Positions 27,363 to 37,946 of a stretch of 40,068 nucleotides of DNA are shown here, piece after piece. The position numbers were made by a program, and so were the translations under genes. The notes under the pieces are model-generated. The model saw only the letters and a list, made by a program, of their open reading frames with translations, was not told the origin of the DNA and did no database searches. Positions within the stretch are counted from its first letter, which is position 1. Every line of letters starts with the position of its first letter. The stretch lies in contig JAEINY010000029.1 of NCBI GenBank assembly GCA_016342595.1, positions 1 through 40,068 of the forward strand, in the 5' to 3' direction. This stretch comes from Marinilabiliaceae bacterium (GTDB taxonomy: Bacteria > Bacteroidota > Bacteroidia > Bacteroidales > Marinilabiliaceae).

Positions 27363-27758
27363 TTAATAAATGTAACACAATACTTCACCACCGATCTTAC
27401 GTGTACGAGCTTCTTTATCTGTCATTACCCCATGAGAAGTAGACATGATAGCAATACCCAAACCGTTAAGAACGCGAGGTATTTTACGATACCCGGTATA
27501 AGAACGCAAACCTGGAGTACTCACTCTTTTCAGAGCTTTAATAGCAGGCACTTTTGATTGCGGATCATATTTCAACGCAATTTTAATTACACCTTGCTTA
27601 TCGTCATCCATGAATTTGTAATTCAAGATGTACCCCTTTTCGAAGAGAATCTTGGTCATCTCTTTCTTAAGATTGGAGGCTGGAGCCTCAACAACCCTAT
27701 GACCCGCCTGAATGGCGTTCCTGATACGTGTCAGGAAATCTGCTATTGGATCTGTCAT
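27363..27758 (-). CDS. rpsH: 30S ribosomal protein S8
   Basis: This 131-residue protein binds the central domain of 16S rRNA, and in some bacteria it represses the spc operon. Visible: MTDPIADFLTRIRNAIQAGH, the SxPGLRSY-type loop VSTPGLRSYTGYRKIPRVL, and GIAIMSTSHGVMTDKEARTR near the C-terminus. The 54-bp gap from rpsN has no clear fold or promoter. Confidence 0.98.
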   Translation of the reverse strand: MTDPIADFLTRIRNAIQAGHRVVEAPASNLKKEMTKILFEKGYILNYKFMDDDKQGVIKIALKYDPQSKVPAIKALKRVSTPGLRSYTGYRKIPRVLNGLGIAIMSTSHGVMTDKEARTRKIGGEVLCYIY

Positions 27759-27812
27759 TTTATAACGATTAAATTGATCCCGTTTAAAAACAGGACAATA
27801 TTTAACACTTCC

Positions 27813-28082
27813 TTACCAACTTGCTTTTTTAATACCTGGGATTAAACCAGCTGAGGCCATTTCACGGAATTGAATCCTTGAAAGACCAAACTGACGCATG
27901 TATCCTTTCGGACGACCGGTGATTTTACAACGGTTGTGCATACGTACAGGAGAAGCATTACGTGGAAGCTTTTGCAAGCCCACGTAATCTCCTTCAGCCA
28001 ATAATCTGGCACGTTTTTCAGCATATTTGGCAACCAGTTTAGCCCTTTTAACTTCACGGGCCTTCATTGATTCCTTAGCCAT
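27813..28082 (-). CDS. rpsN: 30S ribosomal protein S14, zinc-independent type
   Basis: The 89-residue protein starts [20 protein letters not shown]. The frame is open to an upstream ATG at 28121, but that overlaps rplE and adds 13 unrelated residues. The long form and the segment [20 protein letters not shown], with a single cysteine, mark the zinc-free S14. It organises the 30S head. It lies 4 bp after rplE. Confidence 0.97.
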   Translation of the reverse strand: MAKESMKAREVKRAKLVAKYAEKRARLLAEGDYVGLQKLPRNASPVRMHNRCKITGRPKGYMRQFGLSRIQFREMASAGLIPGIKKASW

Positions 28083-28086
28083 ATAA

Positions 28087-28644
28087 CTAGTTCTTTTTAA
28101 CGTTTTTAAATGGTAGGCCAAACTCTTTTAACAGAGCAAAAGCTTCCTCATCGGTTTTTCCCGAAGTCACAAAGGTAATATTCATACCCAATATCTTGCT
28201 AATGCTATCGATATTTATTTCCGGAAAAATGATTTGTTCTTCAATACCTAAGGTATAGTTTCCTCGTCCATCAAGCTTACTGTTGATACCTTTGAAGTCA
28301 CGAATTCGAGGCAAAGCCACACGAATTAAACGCTCCAAAAATTCATACATATGCTCACGACGAAGGGTCACACGCACCCCAATTGGCATTTTTTTACGAA
28401 GCTTAAAGTTCGAAATATCTTTCTTTGAAAGAGTAGGAACTGCTTTCTGACCGGTAATGGTACTTAACTCCTTAATCGCAATTTCAATCATTTTTTTGTC
28501 AGCTGTAGCTGATCCTAAACCTTGATTGATAACGATTTTTTCCAACTTAGGAACTTGCATGATCGACTTGTAACCAAATTCTTTCATCAAATTTGGCACA
28601 ATCTGTTCCCTATACTGTGTTTGAATACTAGGTGTATAACTCAT
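28087..28644 (-). CDS. rplE: 50S ribosomal protein L5
   Basis: This 185-residue 5S rRNA-binding protein contacts P-site tRNA. Segments include [60 protein letters not shown] and [20 protein letters not shown]. Its start codon overlaps the rplX stop (TAATG), suggesting translational coupling. Confidence 0.98.
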   Translation of the reverse strand: MSYTPSIQTQYREQIVPNLMKEFGYKSIMQVPKLEKIVINQGLGSATADKKMIEIAIKELSTITGQKAVPTLSKKDISNFKLRKKMPIGVRVTLRREHMYEFLERLIRVALPRIRDFKGINSKLDGRGNYTLGIEEQIIFPEINIDSISKILGMNITFVTSGKTDEEAFALLKEFGLPFKNVKKN

Positions 28645-28964
28645 TACTTGATCTCCTCCCCTGACTTTTTAGAAAAACGAACTAATTTCCCGTTTTCGTT
28701 CAACTTACGACCAATACGTGTTGGTTTTCCAGTTGAAGCATCCTTCAAATTCAGATTTGAAATATGGATGGGAGCTTCCTTTTTAATAATGCCGCCTTGC
28801 GGATTTTCAGCATTAGGCTTGGTGTGCTTACTCACCATGTTAACACCTTCAACAATAGCGCGTTTCTTTTCAGGAAAAACCTCTAATACTTTTCCTTCTT
28901 CGCCTTTGCTAACACCGGCATTAACAATTACTATATCGCCTTTTTTAATATGCAATTTACCCAT
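28644..28964 (-). CDS. rplX: 50S ribosomal protein L24
   Basis: This 106-residue assembly-initiator protein is located beside the exit tunnel. A KOW motif is seen at the N-terminus ([20 protein letters not shown]) followed by [20 protein letters not shown]. It overlaps rplE by one base and lies 20 bp after rplN. Confidence 0.98.
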   Translation of the reverse strand: MGKLHIKKGDIVIVNAGVSKGEEGKVLEVFPEKKRAIVEGVNMVSKHTKPNAENPQGGIIKKEAPIHISNLNLKDASTGKPTRIGRKLNENGKLVRFSKKSGEEIK

Positions 28965-28984
28965 TGTTCTAATCTCTTTGATGA

Positions 28985-29350
28985 TTAAAGTACTTCAGGC
29001 GCCAAAGACACGATTTTCATAAAACCGTCCCTTAATTCACGGGCAACAGGTCCGAAAATACGGGTTCCTCTCATTTCACCGGCAGTGTTCAATAACACAC
29101 ATGCGTTTTGATCAAAGCGGATGTAAGAACCATCCTGACGTCTGACTTCTTTTTTGGTGCGTACAACTACGGCCTTACTTACGGTACCTTTCTTCATTTC
29201 ACCAGAAGGTACGGCACTTTTCACAGTTACCACAATACGGTCACCAACACCAGCATAACGTCTGCCGGTTCCACCTAGAACACGGATACATAATACTTCT
29301 TTGGCTCCACTATTATCGGCAACTAAAAGTCTAGATTCTTGTTGTATCAT
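28985..29350 (-). CDS. rplN: 50S ribosomal protein L14
   Basis: This 121-residue protein forms an intersubunit bridge. Typical parts are [35 protein letters not shown], and the signature [20 protein letters not shown] close to the C-terminus. It starts only 2 bp after the rpsQ stop. Confidence 0.99.
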   Translation of the reverse strand: MIQQESRLLVADNSGAKEVLCIRVLGGTGRRYAGVGDRIVVTVKSAVPSGEMKKGTVSKAVVVRTKKEVRRQDGSYIRFDQNACVLLNTAGEMRGTRIFGPVARELRDGFMKIVSLAPEVL

Positions 29351-29352
29351 AA

Positions 29353-29607
29353 TTACTTAGCTCTTTCGATAATTTCAACTAATCTCCAACGTTTAGTCTT
29401 ACTCGTGGGACGTGTTTCCATAATGCGAACAGTATCCCCTTCATTGCAAGTGTTGTCTTCATCGTGCGCGTGAAATTTCTTAGTCTTTTTCACGAACTTA
29501 CCGTAGATGGGGTGCTTTTCGCGCACCTCTACAGCCACAACGATGGACTTTTCCATTTTGCTGCTGGCCACAACACCAATACGCTCTTTTCTAAGATTTC
29601 TATCCAT
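29353..29607 (-). CDS. rpsQ: 30S ribosomal protein S17
   Basis: This 84-residue OB-fold primary binder of 16S rRNA is recognised by [20 protein letters not shown], the loop [20 protein letters not shown] and [20 protein letters not shown]. The gaps are 7 bp from rpmC and 2 bp to rplN. Confidence 0.98.
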   Translation of the reverse strand: MDRNLRKERIGVVASSKMEKSIVVAVEVREKHPIYGKFVKKTKKFHAHDEDNTCNEGDTVRIMETRPTSKTKRWRLVEIIERAK

Positions 29608-29614
29608 CTGTTAA

Positions 29615-29815
29615 TTATTTTTCAGTTTGTTGCTTTTGACTCAAGATTGTCATCAAGCGCGCAATGTTTCTTCGGGCATGTCTAATCTTCAACGGATTCT
29701 CCAATGGAGAAGTCGTATGATTCAGTTCCAACTGCTGCAATTGAGCTCTTTCAGCATCAATACGCTCTACAATCTCGCCGATACTTAATTCTTTGATTTC
29801 TGCTACTTTCATCAT
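29615..29815 (-). CDS. rpmC: 50S ribosomal protein L29
   Basis: This 66-residue two-helix protein at the tunnel exit contributes to the docking site for trigger factor and SRP. It has the expected IKELSIGEIVERIDAERAQL and PLKIRHARRNIARLMTILSQ segments. Its start overlaps the rplP stop by one base (TAATG). Confidence 0.97.
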   Translation of the reverse strand: MMKVAEIKELSIGEIVERIDAERAQLQQLELNHTTSPLENPLKIRHARRNIARLMTILSQKQQTEK

Positions 29816-30246
29816 TAAGCATTTGTAGATTCAACAAAATCCCTTCTCACAACAAATTTAGTAGTCACAGGCAATTTCTGAGCGGCTAAGCGCATCGCCT
29901 CTTTTGCTACTTCGTAGGGAACTCCTTCGCATTCAAATAACATGCGTCCTGGAGTTACAGGAGCCACAAATCCTTCCGGGCTACCCTTACCTTTACCCAT
30001 TCTTACTTCGGCAGGCTTTTTAGTAATCGGCTTATCCGGAAATACTCTGATCCAAATCTGACCCTGACGTTGCATATAGCGTGTCAAAGCAACCCTGGCA
30101 GCCTCAATCTGACGTCCAGTGAGCCACTTTGTTTCCAGGGTTTTTATTCCAAAAGTTCCGAATGCAAGTTCGTGCCCACGTTGAGCATTCCCTTTCATTC
30201 TCCCTTTTTGCATTCTTCTAAATTTAACTTTCTTTGGTTGTAACAT
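29815..30246 (-). CDS. rplP: 50S ribosomal protein L16
   Basis: This 143-residue protein lies near the peptidyl transferase centre and A-site tRNA. Visible: [40 protein letters not shown], and the loop [20 protein letters not shown]. It begins 31 bp after rpsC and is coupled to rpmC by a one-base overlap. Confidence 0.99.
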   Translation of the reverse strand: MLQPKKVKFRRMQKGRMKGNAQRGHELAFGTFGIKTLETKWLTGRQIEAARVALTRYMQRQGQIWIRVFPDKPITKKPAEVRMGKGKGSPEGFVAPVTPGRMLFECEGVPYEVAKEAMRLAAQKLPVTTKFVVRRDFVESTNA

Positions 30247-30277
30247 CGTTCCTAATCAGTTAGTGTGAAAGGGATGA

Positions 30278-30994
30278 TTACCTTTTATTACTTCTTCTTC
30301 TCGGACCTCTACCGCCACCGCGTTGGCCGCCTTTTTCTTTTGTATTGAAGGCTGGTGATAAATCGGGTTTGCCGTAAATTTCACCTTTACAGATCCAGAC
30401 TTTGATTCCGATCAACCCTGTTTTTGTGAGGGCTTCAACTTGTGCATAGTCAATATCAGCGCGCAACGTATGCAAAGGCGTACGGCCTTCTTTGTACATT
30501 TCGCTACGTGCCATCTCAGCACCATTCAAACGTCCCGAAACCTGAATCTTAATACCTTCAGCACCCATACGCATAGTAGAAGCGATAGACATTTTCACAG
30601 CCCGACGATAAGCAATACGTCCTTCCACCTGACGAGCGATGTTGTTACCAACAATAATGGCATCCAACTCTGGTCGTTTAACCTCGAAGATATTTATTTG
30701 AACCTCTTTGTCTGTAATTTTCTTCAGCTCTTCTTTCAGCTTGTCAACTTCCTGACCTCCTTTACCAATGATAATACCAGGACGCGCAGTAAACACAGTG
30801 ATGGTTACTAACTTCAAGGTTCTCTCAATGATAATACGTGAGATACTAGCTTTAGCTAAACGAGCATTAAGGTACTTTCGGATTTTGGAGTCTTCCAACA
30901 GCTTGTCGCCATAGTTTTTTCCTCCATACCAGTTGGAATCCCATCCTTTGACGATTCCTAACCGGTTACTAATTGGATTAACTTTTTGTCCCAT
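30278..30994 (-). CDS. rpsC: 30S ribosomal protein S3
   Basis: This 238-residue protein forms part of the mRNA entry channel. A type II KH domain carries the GxxG loop in [20 protein letters not shown]. The C-terminal domain includes [20 protein letters not shown] and [20 protein letters not shown]. The tail is Gly/Arg-rich ([17 protein letters not shown]), which probably lies on rRNA. The gap from rplV is 7 bp. Confidence 0.99.
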   Translation of the reverse strand: MGQKVNPISNRLGIVKGWDSNWYGGKNYGDKLLEDSKIRKYLNARLAKASISRIIIERTLKLVTITVFTARPGIIIGKGGQEVDKLKEELKKITDKEVQINIFEVKRPELDAIIVGNNIARQVEGRIAYRRAVKMSIASTMRMGAEGIKIQVSGRLNGAEMARSEMYKEGRTPLHTLRADIDYAQVEALTKTGLIGIKVWICKGEIYGKPDLSPAFNTKEKGGQRGGGRGPRRRSNKR

Positions 30995-31001
30995 CTAGCT
31001 A

Positions 31002-31418
31002 TTAGTTTTCTTGATTATCATTAGATACTTTGCTATCAACACGCAAGGTTACGTGGTTAGATCTCTTGCGGATACGGTGTGCACGACCTTGTGGGGCCGG
31101 ACGTAGACGCTTCAAAATGCGTCCCGAATCTACAGCGATTTCTTTCACGTAAAGGTTTGCGTCTTCGATACGGACACCTTCGTTTTTCTCTTTCCAATTA
31201 GCAATCGCAGAAAGCAACAGTTTTTCTACTCTTCGAGAAGCTTCTTTTGAAGAAAACTTCAGCATATCAAGAGCGAGGTTCACCTCTTTCCCACGGATCA
31301 TGTCGGCAACAAGACGCATTTTCCGAGGTGAAGTAGGTACATTGCGAAGCATCGCGAAGTAATCTGTCTTCTTAGCTTCTTTGATTTTTTCAGCTCTTAT
31401 TCTTTTTCTTGCACCCAT
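31002..31418 (-). CDS. rplV: 50S ribosomal protein L22
   Basis: This 138-residue protein has an extended hairpin that lines the exit tunnel. Seen: [20 protein letters not shown], then the hairpin and C-terminal strand [20 protein letters not shown] followed by VTLRV. A basic N-terminal extension of about 20 residues precedes the core. The gap from rpsS is 35 bp. Confidence 0.98.
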   Translation of the reverse strand: MGARKRIRAEKIKEAKKTDYFAMLRNVPTSPRKMRLVADMIRGKEVNLALDMLKFSSKEASRRVEKLLLSAIANWKEKNEGVRIEDANLYVKEIAVDSGRILKRLRPAPQGRAHRIRKRSNHVTLRVDSKVSNDNQEN

Positions 31419-31453
31419 TTTTTACTGTTTAAAGAATTTAATAGTTTCGGGCA

Positions 31454-31723
31454 TTAGCGCTTTTTATTTCCTCCATGCCCACGATAGGTGCGCGTGGGAG
31501 CAAATTCGCCTAACTTATGCCCTACCATGTTTTCGGTTACATAAACCGGGATAAACTTATTACCGTTATGTACGGCAATGGTGTGACCTACAAAATCTGG
31601 TGAAATCATAGATGCACGAGCCCAAGTTTTGATCACCGATTTCTTACCCGCCTCATTCATGGTCGAAACCTTCTTATCCAGCTTAAAGTCGATAAATGGG
31701 CCTTTTTTTAATGATCTGCTCAT
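31454..31723 (-). CDS. rpsS: 30S ribosomal protein S19
   Basis: This 89-residue head protein forms part of the intersubunit A-site finger bridge. It shows [40 protein letters not shown] and the signature [20 protein letters not shown]. It lies 20 bp after rplB. Confidence 0.99.
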   Translation of the reverse strand: MSRSLKKGPFIDFKLDKKVSTMNEAGKKSVIKTWARASMISPDFVGHTIAVHNGNKFIPVYVTENMVGHKLGEFAPTRTYRGHGGNKKR

Positions 31724-31743
31724 AATTCGTTCAAATTAACCGG

Positions 31744-32568
31744 TTATTTTTTCCTTCTTTCTAGAATGTACTTAGATGACCCTTTTTTAGGATGGCGTGT
31801 TTTGTAACCTTTAGCCAATACTCCTGTACGTGATCTTGGATGACCACCAGAAGAACGACCTTCACCACCACCCATTGGGTGATCAACTGGGTTCATTGCC
31901 ACACCACGCACTCGAGGACGACGTCCTAACCAACGGCTACGACCAGCTTTACCTGAACGTTCCAATGCGTGATCTGAATTACCTACAGCGCCTAACGTAG
32001 CACGACAAGTAACCAGAACCATTCTAGTTTCACCAGAAGGTAATTTTACCACGGCGTATTTTCCTTCACGAGCAGCCAGCTGCGCAAATGCACCGGCACT
32101 TCTTGCCATGATTCCTCCTTGACCAGGACGCAACTCAATGTTGTGAATGATCGAACCCAGAGGAATTTCACTTAAAGGCAAGCTATTACCGATTTCAGGT
32201 ACAACTCCTGGACCTGAAGCAATTTCTTGCCCCACCTGCAACCCATTAGGTGCAAGAATGTACCTTTTTTCTCCATCTGCATAAGCAAGCAAAGCAATAC
32301 GAGAACTACGGTTTGGATCGTATTGAATTGACTCTACTGTAGCATTCACACCGTCTTTATTACGCTTAAAGTCGATTACCCTGTATCTCCTTTTGTGACC
32401 GCCACCAATGTAACGCATGGTCATTTTTCCGGAGTTATTACGTCCTCCGGATTTTTTCAACGGCCTCAACAAGGACTTTTCTGGTGTGCTTGAGGTAATC
32501 GTATCAAACGCACCAATAATCTTGTGTCTCTGCCCCGGTGTAGTGGGCTTTAGTTTTCTTACTGCCAT
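31744..32568 (-). CDS. rplB: 50S ribosomal protein L2
   Basis: This 274-residue core protein is needed for subunit association and supports the peptidyl transferase centre. An N-terminal OB-fold and an SH3-like barrel are followed by the conserved loop [20 protein letters not shown], which includes the invariant histidine, and then [16 protein letters not shown]. It begins 5 bp after rplW. Confidence 0.99.
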   Translation of the reverse strand: MAVRKLKPTTPGQRHKIIGAFDTITSSTPEKSLLRPLKKSGGRNNSGKMTMRYIGGGHKRRYRVIDFKRNKDGVNATVESIQYDPNRSSRIALLAYADGEKRYILAPNGLQVGQEIASGPGVVPEIGNSLPLSEIPLGSIIHNIELRPGQGGIMARSAGAFAQLAAREGKYAVVKLPSGETRMVLVTCRATLGAVGNSDHALERSGKAGRSRWLGRRPRVRGVAMNPVDHPMGGGEGRSSGGHPRSRTGVLAKGYKTRHPKKGSSKYILERRKK

Positions 32569-32573
32569 TTTTA

Positions 32574-32864
32574 TTAGATATTGCTATAAAAATCTATCTT
32601 ATCTCCATCTGCCAATGTAATCATGGCTTTTTTGAAAGAATTTGTTCTACCAACAATGACTCCACTCTTGGTGAAACGTGATTTTTCTTTTCCACTATAA
32701 ACCATAGTATTGACAGTTACAACGGAAACATTGTACAATTCCTCTACAGCTTTTTTGATTTGAAGCTTATTCGCTCCTTTATCAACAACAAAGCCGTAGC
32801 GGTTCAATGATTCACCTTGCGCTGTCATTTTTTCGGTTACAATGGGTTTAATTATAACTTTCAT
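32574..32864 (-). CDS. rplW: 50S ribosomal protein L23
   Basis: This 96-residue tunnel-exit protein forms the main trigger factor and SRP contact. Segments [40 protein letters not shown] and the loop [14 protein letters not shown] are as expected. The gaps are 11 bp from rplD and 5 bp to rplB. Confidence 0.97.
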   Translation of the reverse strand: MKVIIKPIVTEKMTAQGESLNRYGFVVDKGANKLQIKKAVEELYNVSVVTVNTMVYSGKEKSRFTKSGVIVGRTNSFKKAMITLADGDKIDFYSNI

Positions 32865-32875
32865 GACGAGTCTCC

Positions 32876-33505
32876 TTATGCATTAAACAGTTTACCCAAT
32901 TCTTCTACAGAACTCTCAACCAACACCAAGCTTTTCGCTTTCATAATGTCGTATGTATTCAGTTCTGACAATGTTATAACTTCAGCTCTTTCAACGTTAC
33001 GAGCTGACAAGTATACATTGTCATTGGCTTGATTAAGTACTACCAATGATCTTGTACCTGTTAAGTTCAAGTCTTTGCAGAAAGCTGCAAATTGTTTTGT
33101 TTTTGGGGCTTCAAAATTGAAGTCTTCCAACACAACGATCGATTGATTTTGAGCTTTATAAGCCAACGCCGATTTACGAGCTAACTGCTTAAGCTTTTTA
33201 TTCAGCTTAAAGGTATAGTTACGTGGACGAGGACCAAATACACGGCCACCCCCTTTAAATAAAGGAGACTTGATGCTTCCCGCACGTGCTGTACCAGTAC
33301 CTTTTTGCTTCTTGATCTTACGGGTACTACCTACGATTTCCGCACGTTCTTTAGCCTTATGAGTCCCTTGACGATTATTAGCCAAGTATTGTTTTACATC
33401 AAGGTAAATGGCATGATCGCTGGGCTCAATTCCGAAAACAGCTTCAGGTAATGTCACCTTTCTGCCGGTCTCTTTTCCTTCTATTGTTAATACGTTCAGT
33501 TCCAT
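32876..33505 (-). CDS. rplD: 50S ribosomal protein L4
   Basis: This 209-residue protein has a loop that reaches the tunnel constriction. The loop region reads [20 protein letters not shown] and [20 protein letters not shown]. The globular C-terminal domain carries [18 protein letters not shown]. In some bacteria L4 also represses the S10 operon; no L4-responsive leader is possible in the usual place here, because rpsJ follows fusA by 16 bp. The start overlaps the rplC stop (TAATG). Confidence 0.98.
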   Translation of the reverse strand: MELNVLTIEGKETGRKVTLPEAVFGIEPSDHAIYLDVKQYLANNRQGTHKAKERAEIVGSTRKIKKQKGTGTARAGSIKSPLFKGGGRVFGPRPRNYTFKLNKKLKQLARKSALAYKAQNQSIVVLEDFNFEAPKTKQFAAFCKDLNLTGTRSLVVLNQANDNVYLSARNVERAEVITLSELNTYDIMKAKSLVLVESSVEELGKLFNA

Positions 33506-34122
33506 TACTTTTCAATAATTAGATATGAGCCTTTTGCTCCCGGAACAGAACCTTTAACCAATAGTAGGTTGTTCTCAGGAATTACTTTAATCACTTTCAG
33601 GTTTCCAACCTTAACCTTGTCACCGCCGGTACGTCCAGCCATGCGCATACCCTTGAATACTCTTGCAGGATATGATGCTGCACCAATGGATCCAGGAGCC
33701 CGAAGGCGGTTGTGCTGACCATGTGTAGCATCACCTACACCAGCAAATCCGTGACGTTTAACGACACCCTGAAATCCTTTACCTTTAGAGATTCCTGAGA
33801 CGTCTACGAAAGAGTTTTCTTCAAAAAGATCCACGCTTACCACTTCTCCTAATTTGAACTCTTGTTCAAACTCTTTGAATTCAACGATTTTTCTTTTTGC
33901 ATCAACACCCGCCTTTTTTAGGTGACCCAAAACAGGCTTCGTTGTGTTCTTCTCTTTTTTGTCGTCAAACGCCATCTGTACAGCCTCGTACCCGTCGATG
34001 TCCACAGTTTTAATCTGTGTCACGACGCAAGGGCCAGCTTCGATAACAGTGCATGGAACATTTTTTCCATCGGCACTGAAAACGGAAGTCATTCCGATTT
34101 TTTTTCCAATTAGTCCTGGCAT
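33505..34122 (-). CDS. rplC: 50S ribosomal protein L3
   Basis: This 205-residue early-assembly protein has an extended loop that approaches the peptidyl transferase centre. It starts [20 protein letters not shown], with [20 protein letters not shown] and [20 protein letters not shown] in the loop, then [20 protein letters not shown]. It lies 18 bp after rpsJ. Confidence 0.98.
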   Translation of the reverse strand: MPGLIGKKIGMTSVFSADGKNVPCTVIEAGPCVVTQIKTVDIDGYEAVQMAFDDKKEKNTTKPVLGHLKKAGVDAKRKIVEFKEFEQEFKLGEVVSVDLFEENSFVDVSGISKGKGFQGVVKRHGFAGVGDATHGQHNRLRAPGSIGAASYPARVFKGMRMAGRTGGDKVKVGNLKVIKVIPENNLLLVKGSVPGAKGSYLIIEK

Positions 34123-34140
34123 TGTTTAAACTTTAGATTA

Positions 34141-34446
34141 TCACACTTTAATTTCAACTTCTACACCACTTGGCAACTCAAGCTTCATCAAAGCATCGAT
34201 TGTTTTAGCTGTAGAGCTATAAATATCGATCAAACGCTTATACGATGATAATTGAAATTGCTCACGTGACTTCTTATTCACAAATGTGGAGCGCAGCACA
34301 GTAAAAATACGCTTGTGCGTTGGCAACGGAATAGGACCGCTTACTACAGCACCAGTGCTCTTTACTGTCTTTACGATCTTCTCGGCAGACTTATCTACCA
34401 AATTGTGATCGTAAGATTTCAGTTTTATTCTAATTTTCTGACTCAT
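34141..34446 (-). CDS. rpsJ: 30S ribosomal protein S10
   Basis: The 101-residue protein starts [20 protein letters not shown], the family's usual start; an in-frame ATG four codons upstream (34458) is not preferred. It also shows [20 protein letters not shown] and [21 protein letters not shown]10 sits in the 30S head and also acts in transcription antitermination with NusB. No tuf gene lies between fusA and rpsJ. Confidence 0.98.
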   Translation of the reverse strand: MSQKIRIKLKSYDHNLVDKSAEKIVKTVKSTGAVVSGPIPLPTHKRIFTVLRSTFVNKKSREQFQLSSYKRLIDIYSSTAKTIDALMKLELPSGVEVEIKV

Positions 34447-34462
34447 AATGGAGAACAAATTC

Positions 34463-36574
34463 TTATAATAATTCTACCTTACCTTTTGCTTCTTTCACTA
34501 CTTCAATAGCAATCGCACGCGGAACATCAGCATACTGAAGGAATTCCATTGAAGAAGTAGCACGACCAGATGAAATAGTACGTAACACAGTTACATAACC
34601 AAACATCTCTGACAACGGTACCTTAGCTTTCACAACACGAGCTCCAGCTTTTGATTCCATACCTTCAACCTGACCACGACGTTTGTTAAAGTCACCAATG
34701 ATATCACCCATATACTCTTCAGGTGTTACCACCTCAACCCGCATAATAGGCTCTAAAAGAGTGGGCTTAGCTTGTGCACAAGCAGATTTAAATCCCTGAC
34801 GAGCACAAATTTCAAACGACAACTGATCTGAATCAACCGCATGGAATGAACCATCGAACAATTCAACTTTCAAATCTTCAACCTGGTAACCAGCTAAGAC
34901 ACCATTCACCATAGCATCTTTAAATCCTTTTTCCACAGATGGAATAAATTCTTTTGGCACATTACCACCTTTAATAGAGTTGATAAATTGTAAACCAGAT
35001 TTACCCTCATCAACAGGCCCCATACGGAACTGGATATCAGCAAATTTACCGCGACCACCAGACTGCTTTTTGAACACCTCACGTAGCTCAACATTACCTC
35101 TAATAGCCTCTTTGTAACTTACCTGTGGTTTTCCTTGATTACACTCTACTTTGAATTCGCGCTTTAAACGGTCGATCAAAACTTCCAGGTGTAATTCACC
35201 CATGCCTTCGATCACAGTTTGACCACTATCTTCATCAGTGTGTACACGGAATGTAGGATCTTCTTCAGATAATTTACCCAAAGCAATACCCATTTTATCC
35301 ATATCTTTCTGACTCAATGGCTCAATAGCAACACCAATTACCGGTTCAGGGAAATCCATTGATTCTAATACAATTGGGTGCTTTTCGTCACACAAAGTAT
35401 CACCAGTACGGATATCTTTAAAACCTACACCAGCACAAATATCACCAGCACTAATCACGTCGCGTGGCAATTGCTTATTAGATTTCATCTGATACAAACG
35501 CGAAATACGCTCTTTCTTATCAGTACGTGTATTCAATACATATGATCCTGCATCAATTTTACCAGAGTAAACACGCATAAAAGCCAGACGACCAACAAAT
35601 GGATCAGTCGCAATTTTAAATGCTAATGCAGCTAAAGGCTGATCTTCGTCCATTTCATATGATACTGGCTCATCTGTTTTAGGATTTACACCTTCAATAA
35701 CACCAATATCAGATGGACTTGGAAGATATTGAATAACAGCATCCAACAAACGCTGGACACCTTTATTTTTAAAGGCCGACCCACACATCATTGGAGTAAT
35801 TGTTTGAGCAATTGTTGCTTTACGAATTACTTCCAACATCTGATCTTTAGTAATTGAATCAGGATCTTCGAAATAACGCTCCATCAACTCATCATCATGC
35901 TCAGCAACAGCTTCGATTAATTTACCTCTCCACTCCTCAGCTTCCGCTTTCAACTCTTCAGGAATCTCTTGTAATTCATAACGCGAACCTAATTGCTCAT
36001 CGTCATACCATACAACAGCTTTGTTTTCGATCAAATCGATCACACCCTTAAATGTTTCTTCTGCGCCAATAGGAACTTGCAAAGGAATTGCGTTAGCACC
36101 CAACATTTCACGCACCTGACGTACTACCTCAAAAAAGTTAGCACCTGAACGGTCCATTTTATTGACGAAACCAATACGTGGTACATTATATTTGTTAGCT
36201 TGTCTCCAAACTGTTTCTGACTGAGGTTCAACACCACCAACCGCACAAAACAAAGCCACCGCACCATCCAACACACGCAATGAGCGCTCTACCTCGACAG
36301 TAAAGTCAACGTGACCCGGGGTGTCAATGATGTTAATCTTGTGCTCTACATTATTGTAGATCCAGTTAGTAGTTACTGCAGCTGAAGTAATGGTAATACC
36401 ACGCTCCTGCTCTTGCTCCATCCAGTCCATTGTAGCCGCTCCATCATGCACCTCACCAATTTTGTGAGTGATACCTGTGTAAAACAAGATACGCTCTGTA
36501 GTCGTTGTTTTACCAGCATCGATGTGGGCCATAATCCCAATGTTTCTGGTCTTTTTAAGATCTGCCTTTCCCAT
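34463..36574 (-). CDS. fusA: Elongation factor G
   Basis: This 703-residue GTPase drives translocation and, with RRF, ribosome recycling. GTP-binding motifs are [10 protein letters not shown] (G1), DTPGHVDF (G3) and NKMDR (G4). Domain IV-V features include GEEYMG-like [20 protein letters not shown] and [20 protein letters not shown]. Length and order fit a standard EF-G1. It lies 23 bp after rpsG and 16 bp before rpsJ, which joins the str and S10 clusters. Confidence 0.99.
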   Translation of the reverse strand: MGKADLKKTRNIGIMAHIDAGKTTTTERILFYTGITHKIGEVHDGAATMDWMEQEQERGITITSAAVTTNWIYNNVEHKINIIDTPGHVDFTVEVERSLRVLDGAVALFCAVGGVEPQSETVWRQANKYNVPRIGFVNKMDRSGANFFEVVRQVREMLGANAIPLQVPIGAEETFKGVIDLIENKAVVWYDDEQLGSRYELQEIPEELKAEAEEWRGKLIEAVAEHDDELMERYFEDPDSITKDQMLEVIRKATIAQTITPMMCGSAFKNKGVQRLLDAVIQYLPSPSDIGVIEGVNPKTDEPVSYEMDEDQPLAALAFKIATDPFVGRLAFMRVYSGKIDAGSYVLNTRTDKKERISRLYQMKSNKQLPRDVISAGDICAGVGFKDIRTGDTLCDEKHPIVLESMDFPEPVIGVAIEPLSQKDMDKMGIALGKLSEEDPTFRVHTDEDSGQTVIEGMGELHLEVLIDRLKREFKVECNQGKPQVSYKEAIRGNVELREVFKKQSGGRGKFADIQFRMGPVDEGKSGLQFINSIKGGNVPKEFIPSVEKGFKDAMVNGVLAGYQVEDLKVELFDGSFHAVDSDQLSFEICARQGFKSACAQAKPTLLEPIMRVEVVTPEEYMGDIIGDFNKRRGQVEGMESKAGARVVKAKVPLSEMFGYVTVLRTISSGRATSSMEFLQYADVPRAIAIEVVKEAKGKVELL

Positions 36575-36597
36575 GACAATAAATCCTTATTATTCGA

Positions 36598-37074
36598 TTA
36601 AAATCTAAAGTGAGCAAAAGCACGGTTCGCTTCAGCCATTTTATGCATGTCTTCTTTCTTCTTGTAAGCTCCACCTTCCATGTTGTATGCCGCAACAATT
36701 TCAGCAGAAAGTTTCTCTGCCATGGTTTTACCACTACGCTTACGCGAGTAAGAAATCAAGTGCTTCATGCCGATAGATCCCTTACGAGACTGACGAATTT
36801 CAGTTGGCACCTGAAAAGTAGCACCACCTACACGACGACTCTTCACCTCTACCGAAGGAGTAATATTTTCTAAGGCTTTTTTGAAAAATTCTAACTGACC
36901 TTTACCTTCTTTCTCAGCTTTGTCAGCTAAACGATCCATTGCTTCGTAGAAAATCTTGAAGGCGATGGACTTTTTACCATCCAACATCATGTTGTTCACG
37001 AACTGTGTAACCAACTTATCGTTGAATCTTGGATCCGGAAGAAGGATCCTCTTTTTTGGTTTACTTTTTCTCAT
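36598..37074 (-). CDS. rpsG: 30S ribosomal protein S7
   Basis: This 158-residue protein nucleates assembly of the 30S head. Seen: [60 protein letters not shown] and [16 protein letters not shown] at the end. A 109-bp gap separates it from rpsL, the second longest in the operon. That gap has no TAnnTTTG box or obvious hairpin. Confidence 0.99.
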   Translation of the reverse strand: MRKSKPKKRILLPDPRFNDKLVTQFVNNMMLDGKKSIAFKIFYEAMDRLADKAEKEGKGQLEFFKKALENITPSVEVKSRRVGGATFQVPTEIRQSRKGSIGMKHLISYSRKRSGKTMAEKLSAEIVAAYNMEGGAYKKKEDMHKMAEANRAFAHFRF

Positions 37075-37183
37075 CTTCTCTTTGTTTACTTTGTTATTTC
37101 CCTTGGCTGTTAATTCCAGTCTTCAACACCTATTGTGTTTACTCAACCCGTCAACTAACCAAATAAACAACGCTCGTCAATAA

Positions 37184-37567
37184 TTACTTCTTAGCAGCTT
37201 TTGGTCTCTTTGTTCCGTATTTAGAACGACGCTGTGTACGTCCGTCTACTCCAGAAGCATCTAAAGCACCACGAACCAAGTGATAACGCACACCTGGCAA
37301 ATCTTTCACCCTACCACCGCGTACTAACACGATTGAGTGCTCTTGCAAATTGTGTCCTTCTCCGGGAATATACGCATTCACCTCTTTACCATTGGTCAAA
37401 CGCACCCTCGCTACCTTTCTCATCGCTGAGTTCGGCTTCTTTGGTGTAGTAGTATACACCCTCACACACACACCTCGTCTTTGAGGACATGAGTTCAATG
37501 CAGGAGATTTACTTTTCTCCGCCTGCTTGCTTCGTCCTTTACGAACTAACTGTTGAATTGTTGGCAT
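37184..37567 (-). CDS. rpsL: 30S ribosomal protein S12
   Basis: This 127-residue decoding-centre protein is the first gene of the ribosomal transcript. It contains [20 protein letters not shown] and [20 protein letters not shown]. Lys43 and Lys88, where changes give streptomycin resistance in other bacteria, are wild type. Two -7 boxes lie upstream (37616-37623 and 37690-37697). Confidence 0.99.
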   Translation of the reverse strand: MPTIQQLVRKGRSKQAEKSKSPALNSCPQRRGVCVRVYTTTPKKPNSAMRKVARVRLTNGKEVNAYIPGEGHNLQEHSIVLVRGGRVKDLPGVRYHLVRGALDASGVDGRTQRRSKYGTKRPKAAKK

Positions 37568-37615
37568 AAAATATAATTATATTAAACTAATATAGTTTCT
37601 TTCTTAATCGGCCTG

Positions 37616-37623
37616 CAAAGGTA
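37616..37623 (-). promoter_or_regulatory. Proximal -7 promoter element for rpsL
   Basis: The minus-strand TACCTTTG followed by CAGG is a perfect TAnnTTTG match. A start site about 7 nt downstream gives a leader of about 40 nt. The -33 element is not clear. Confidence 0.55.
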
Positions 37624-37689
37624 AACTTTTCACCTCAAAAACCCTACTGATTTTCAACTCTTTTGACCATTTTAGACAAAAAAGCGCTG

Positions 37690-37697
37690 CAAAAGTA
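37690..37697 (-). promoter_or_regulatory. Distal -7 promoter element for rpsL
   Basis: The minus-strand TACTTTTG followed by CAGC is a second perfect match, 74 bp upstream of the first. Strong ribosomal promoters are often doubled, which would explain it. Confidence 0.45.
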
Positions 37698-37859
37698 CTA
37701 ATTTCCCATTAAAAACATTCTATTCATTCACTATTTTTTATTGCACATGCTCATTTTTTCTCCCTATAAAACAAATTGTTAACCTCGCATTAATATTTTA
37801 TTTGAACGCTTCTGCACCTATAGAAACATCTGCACACCTGAAAAGCCATAACAAGATCA

Positions 37860-37867
37860 TACTTTTG
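37860..37867 (+). promoter_or_regulatory. -7 promoter element for the M28 peptidase
   Basis: TACTTTTG followed by CA matches the consensus. A CTG lies 19 bp upstream as an approximate -33 element. The leader would be about 73 nt. Confidence 0.5.
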
Positions 37868-37946
37868 CATTTACCTCTCATTCATTTTTTATCGCTAAAA
37901 TTTTTCCTCAGAATGAGCAAAATAGACTCTATAAATTTATAATAAC

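Larger units (their letters stand above)
37568..37946. other. Divergent promoter region between rpsL and the M28 peptidase
   Basis: The 379-bp gap contains two minus-strand -7 boxes for rpsL and one plus-strand -7 box for the peptidase. The rest is AT-rich. A short exact similarity surrounds the two rpsL boxes (CTGCAAA, then GGTA or AGTA), so they may be tandem promoters. No open frame of interest is present. Confidence 0.6.

Noticed and set aside
34123..34462. Classical S10 leader or tuf gene upstream of rpsJ
   Set aside because: Only 16 bp separate fusA and rpsJ; there is no room for either.
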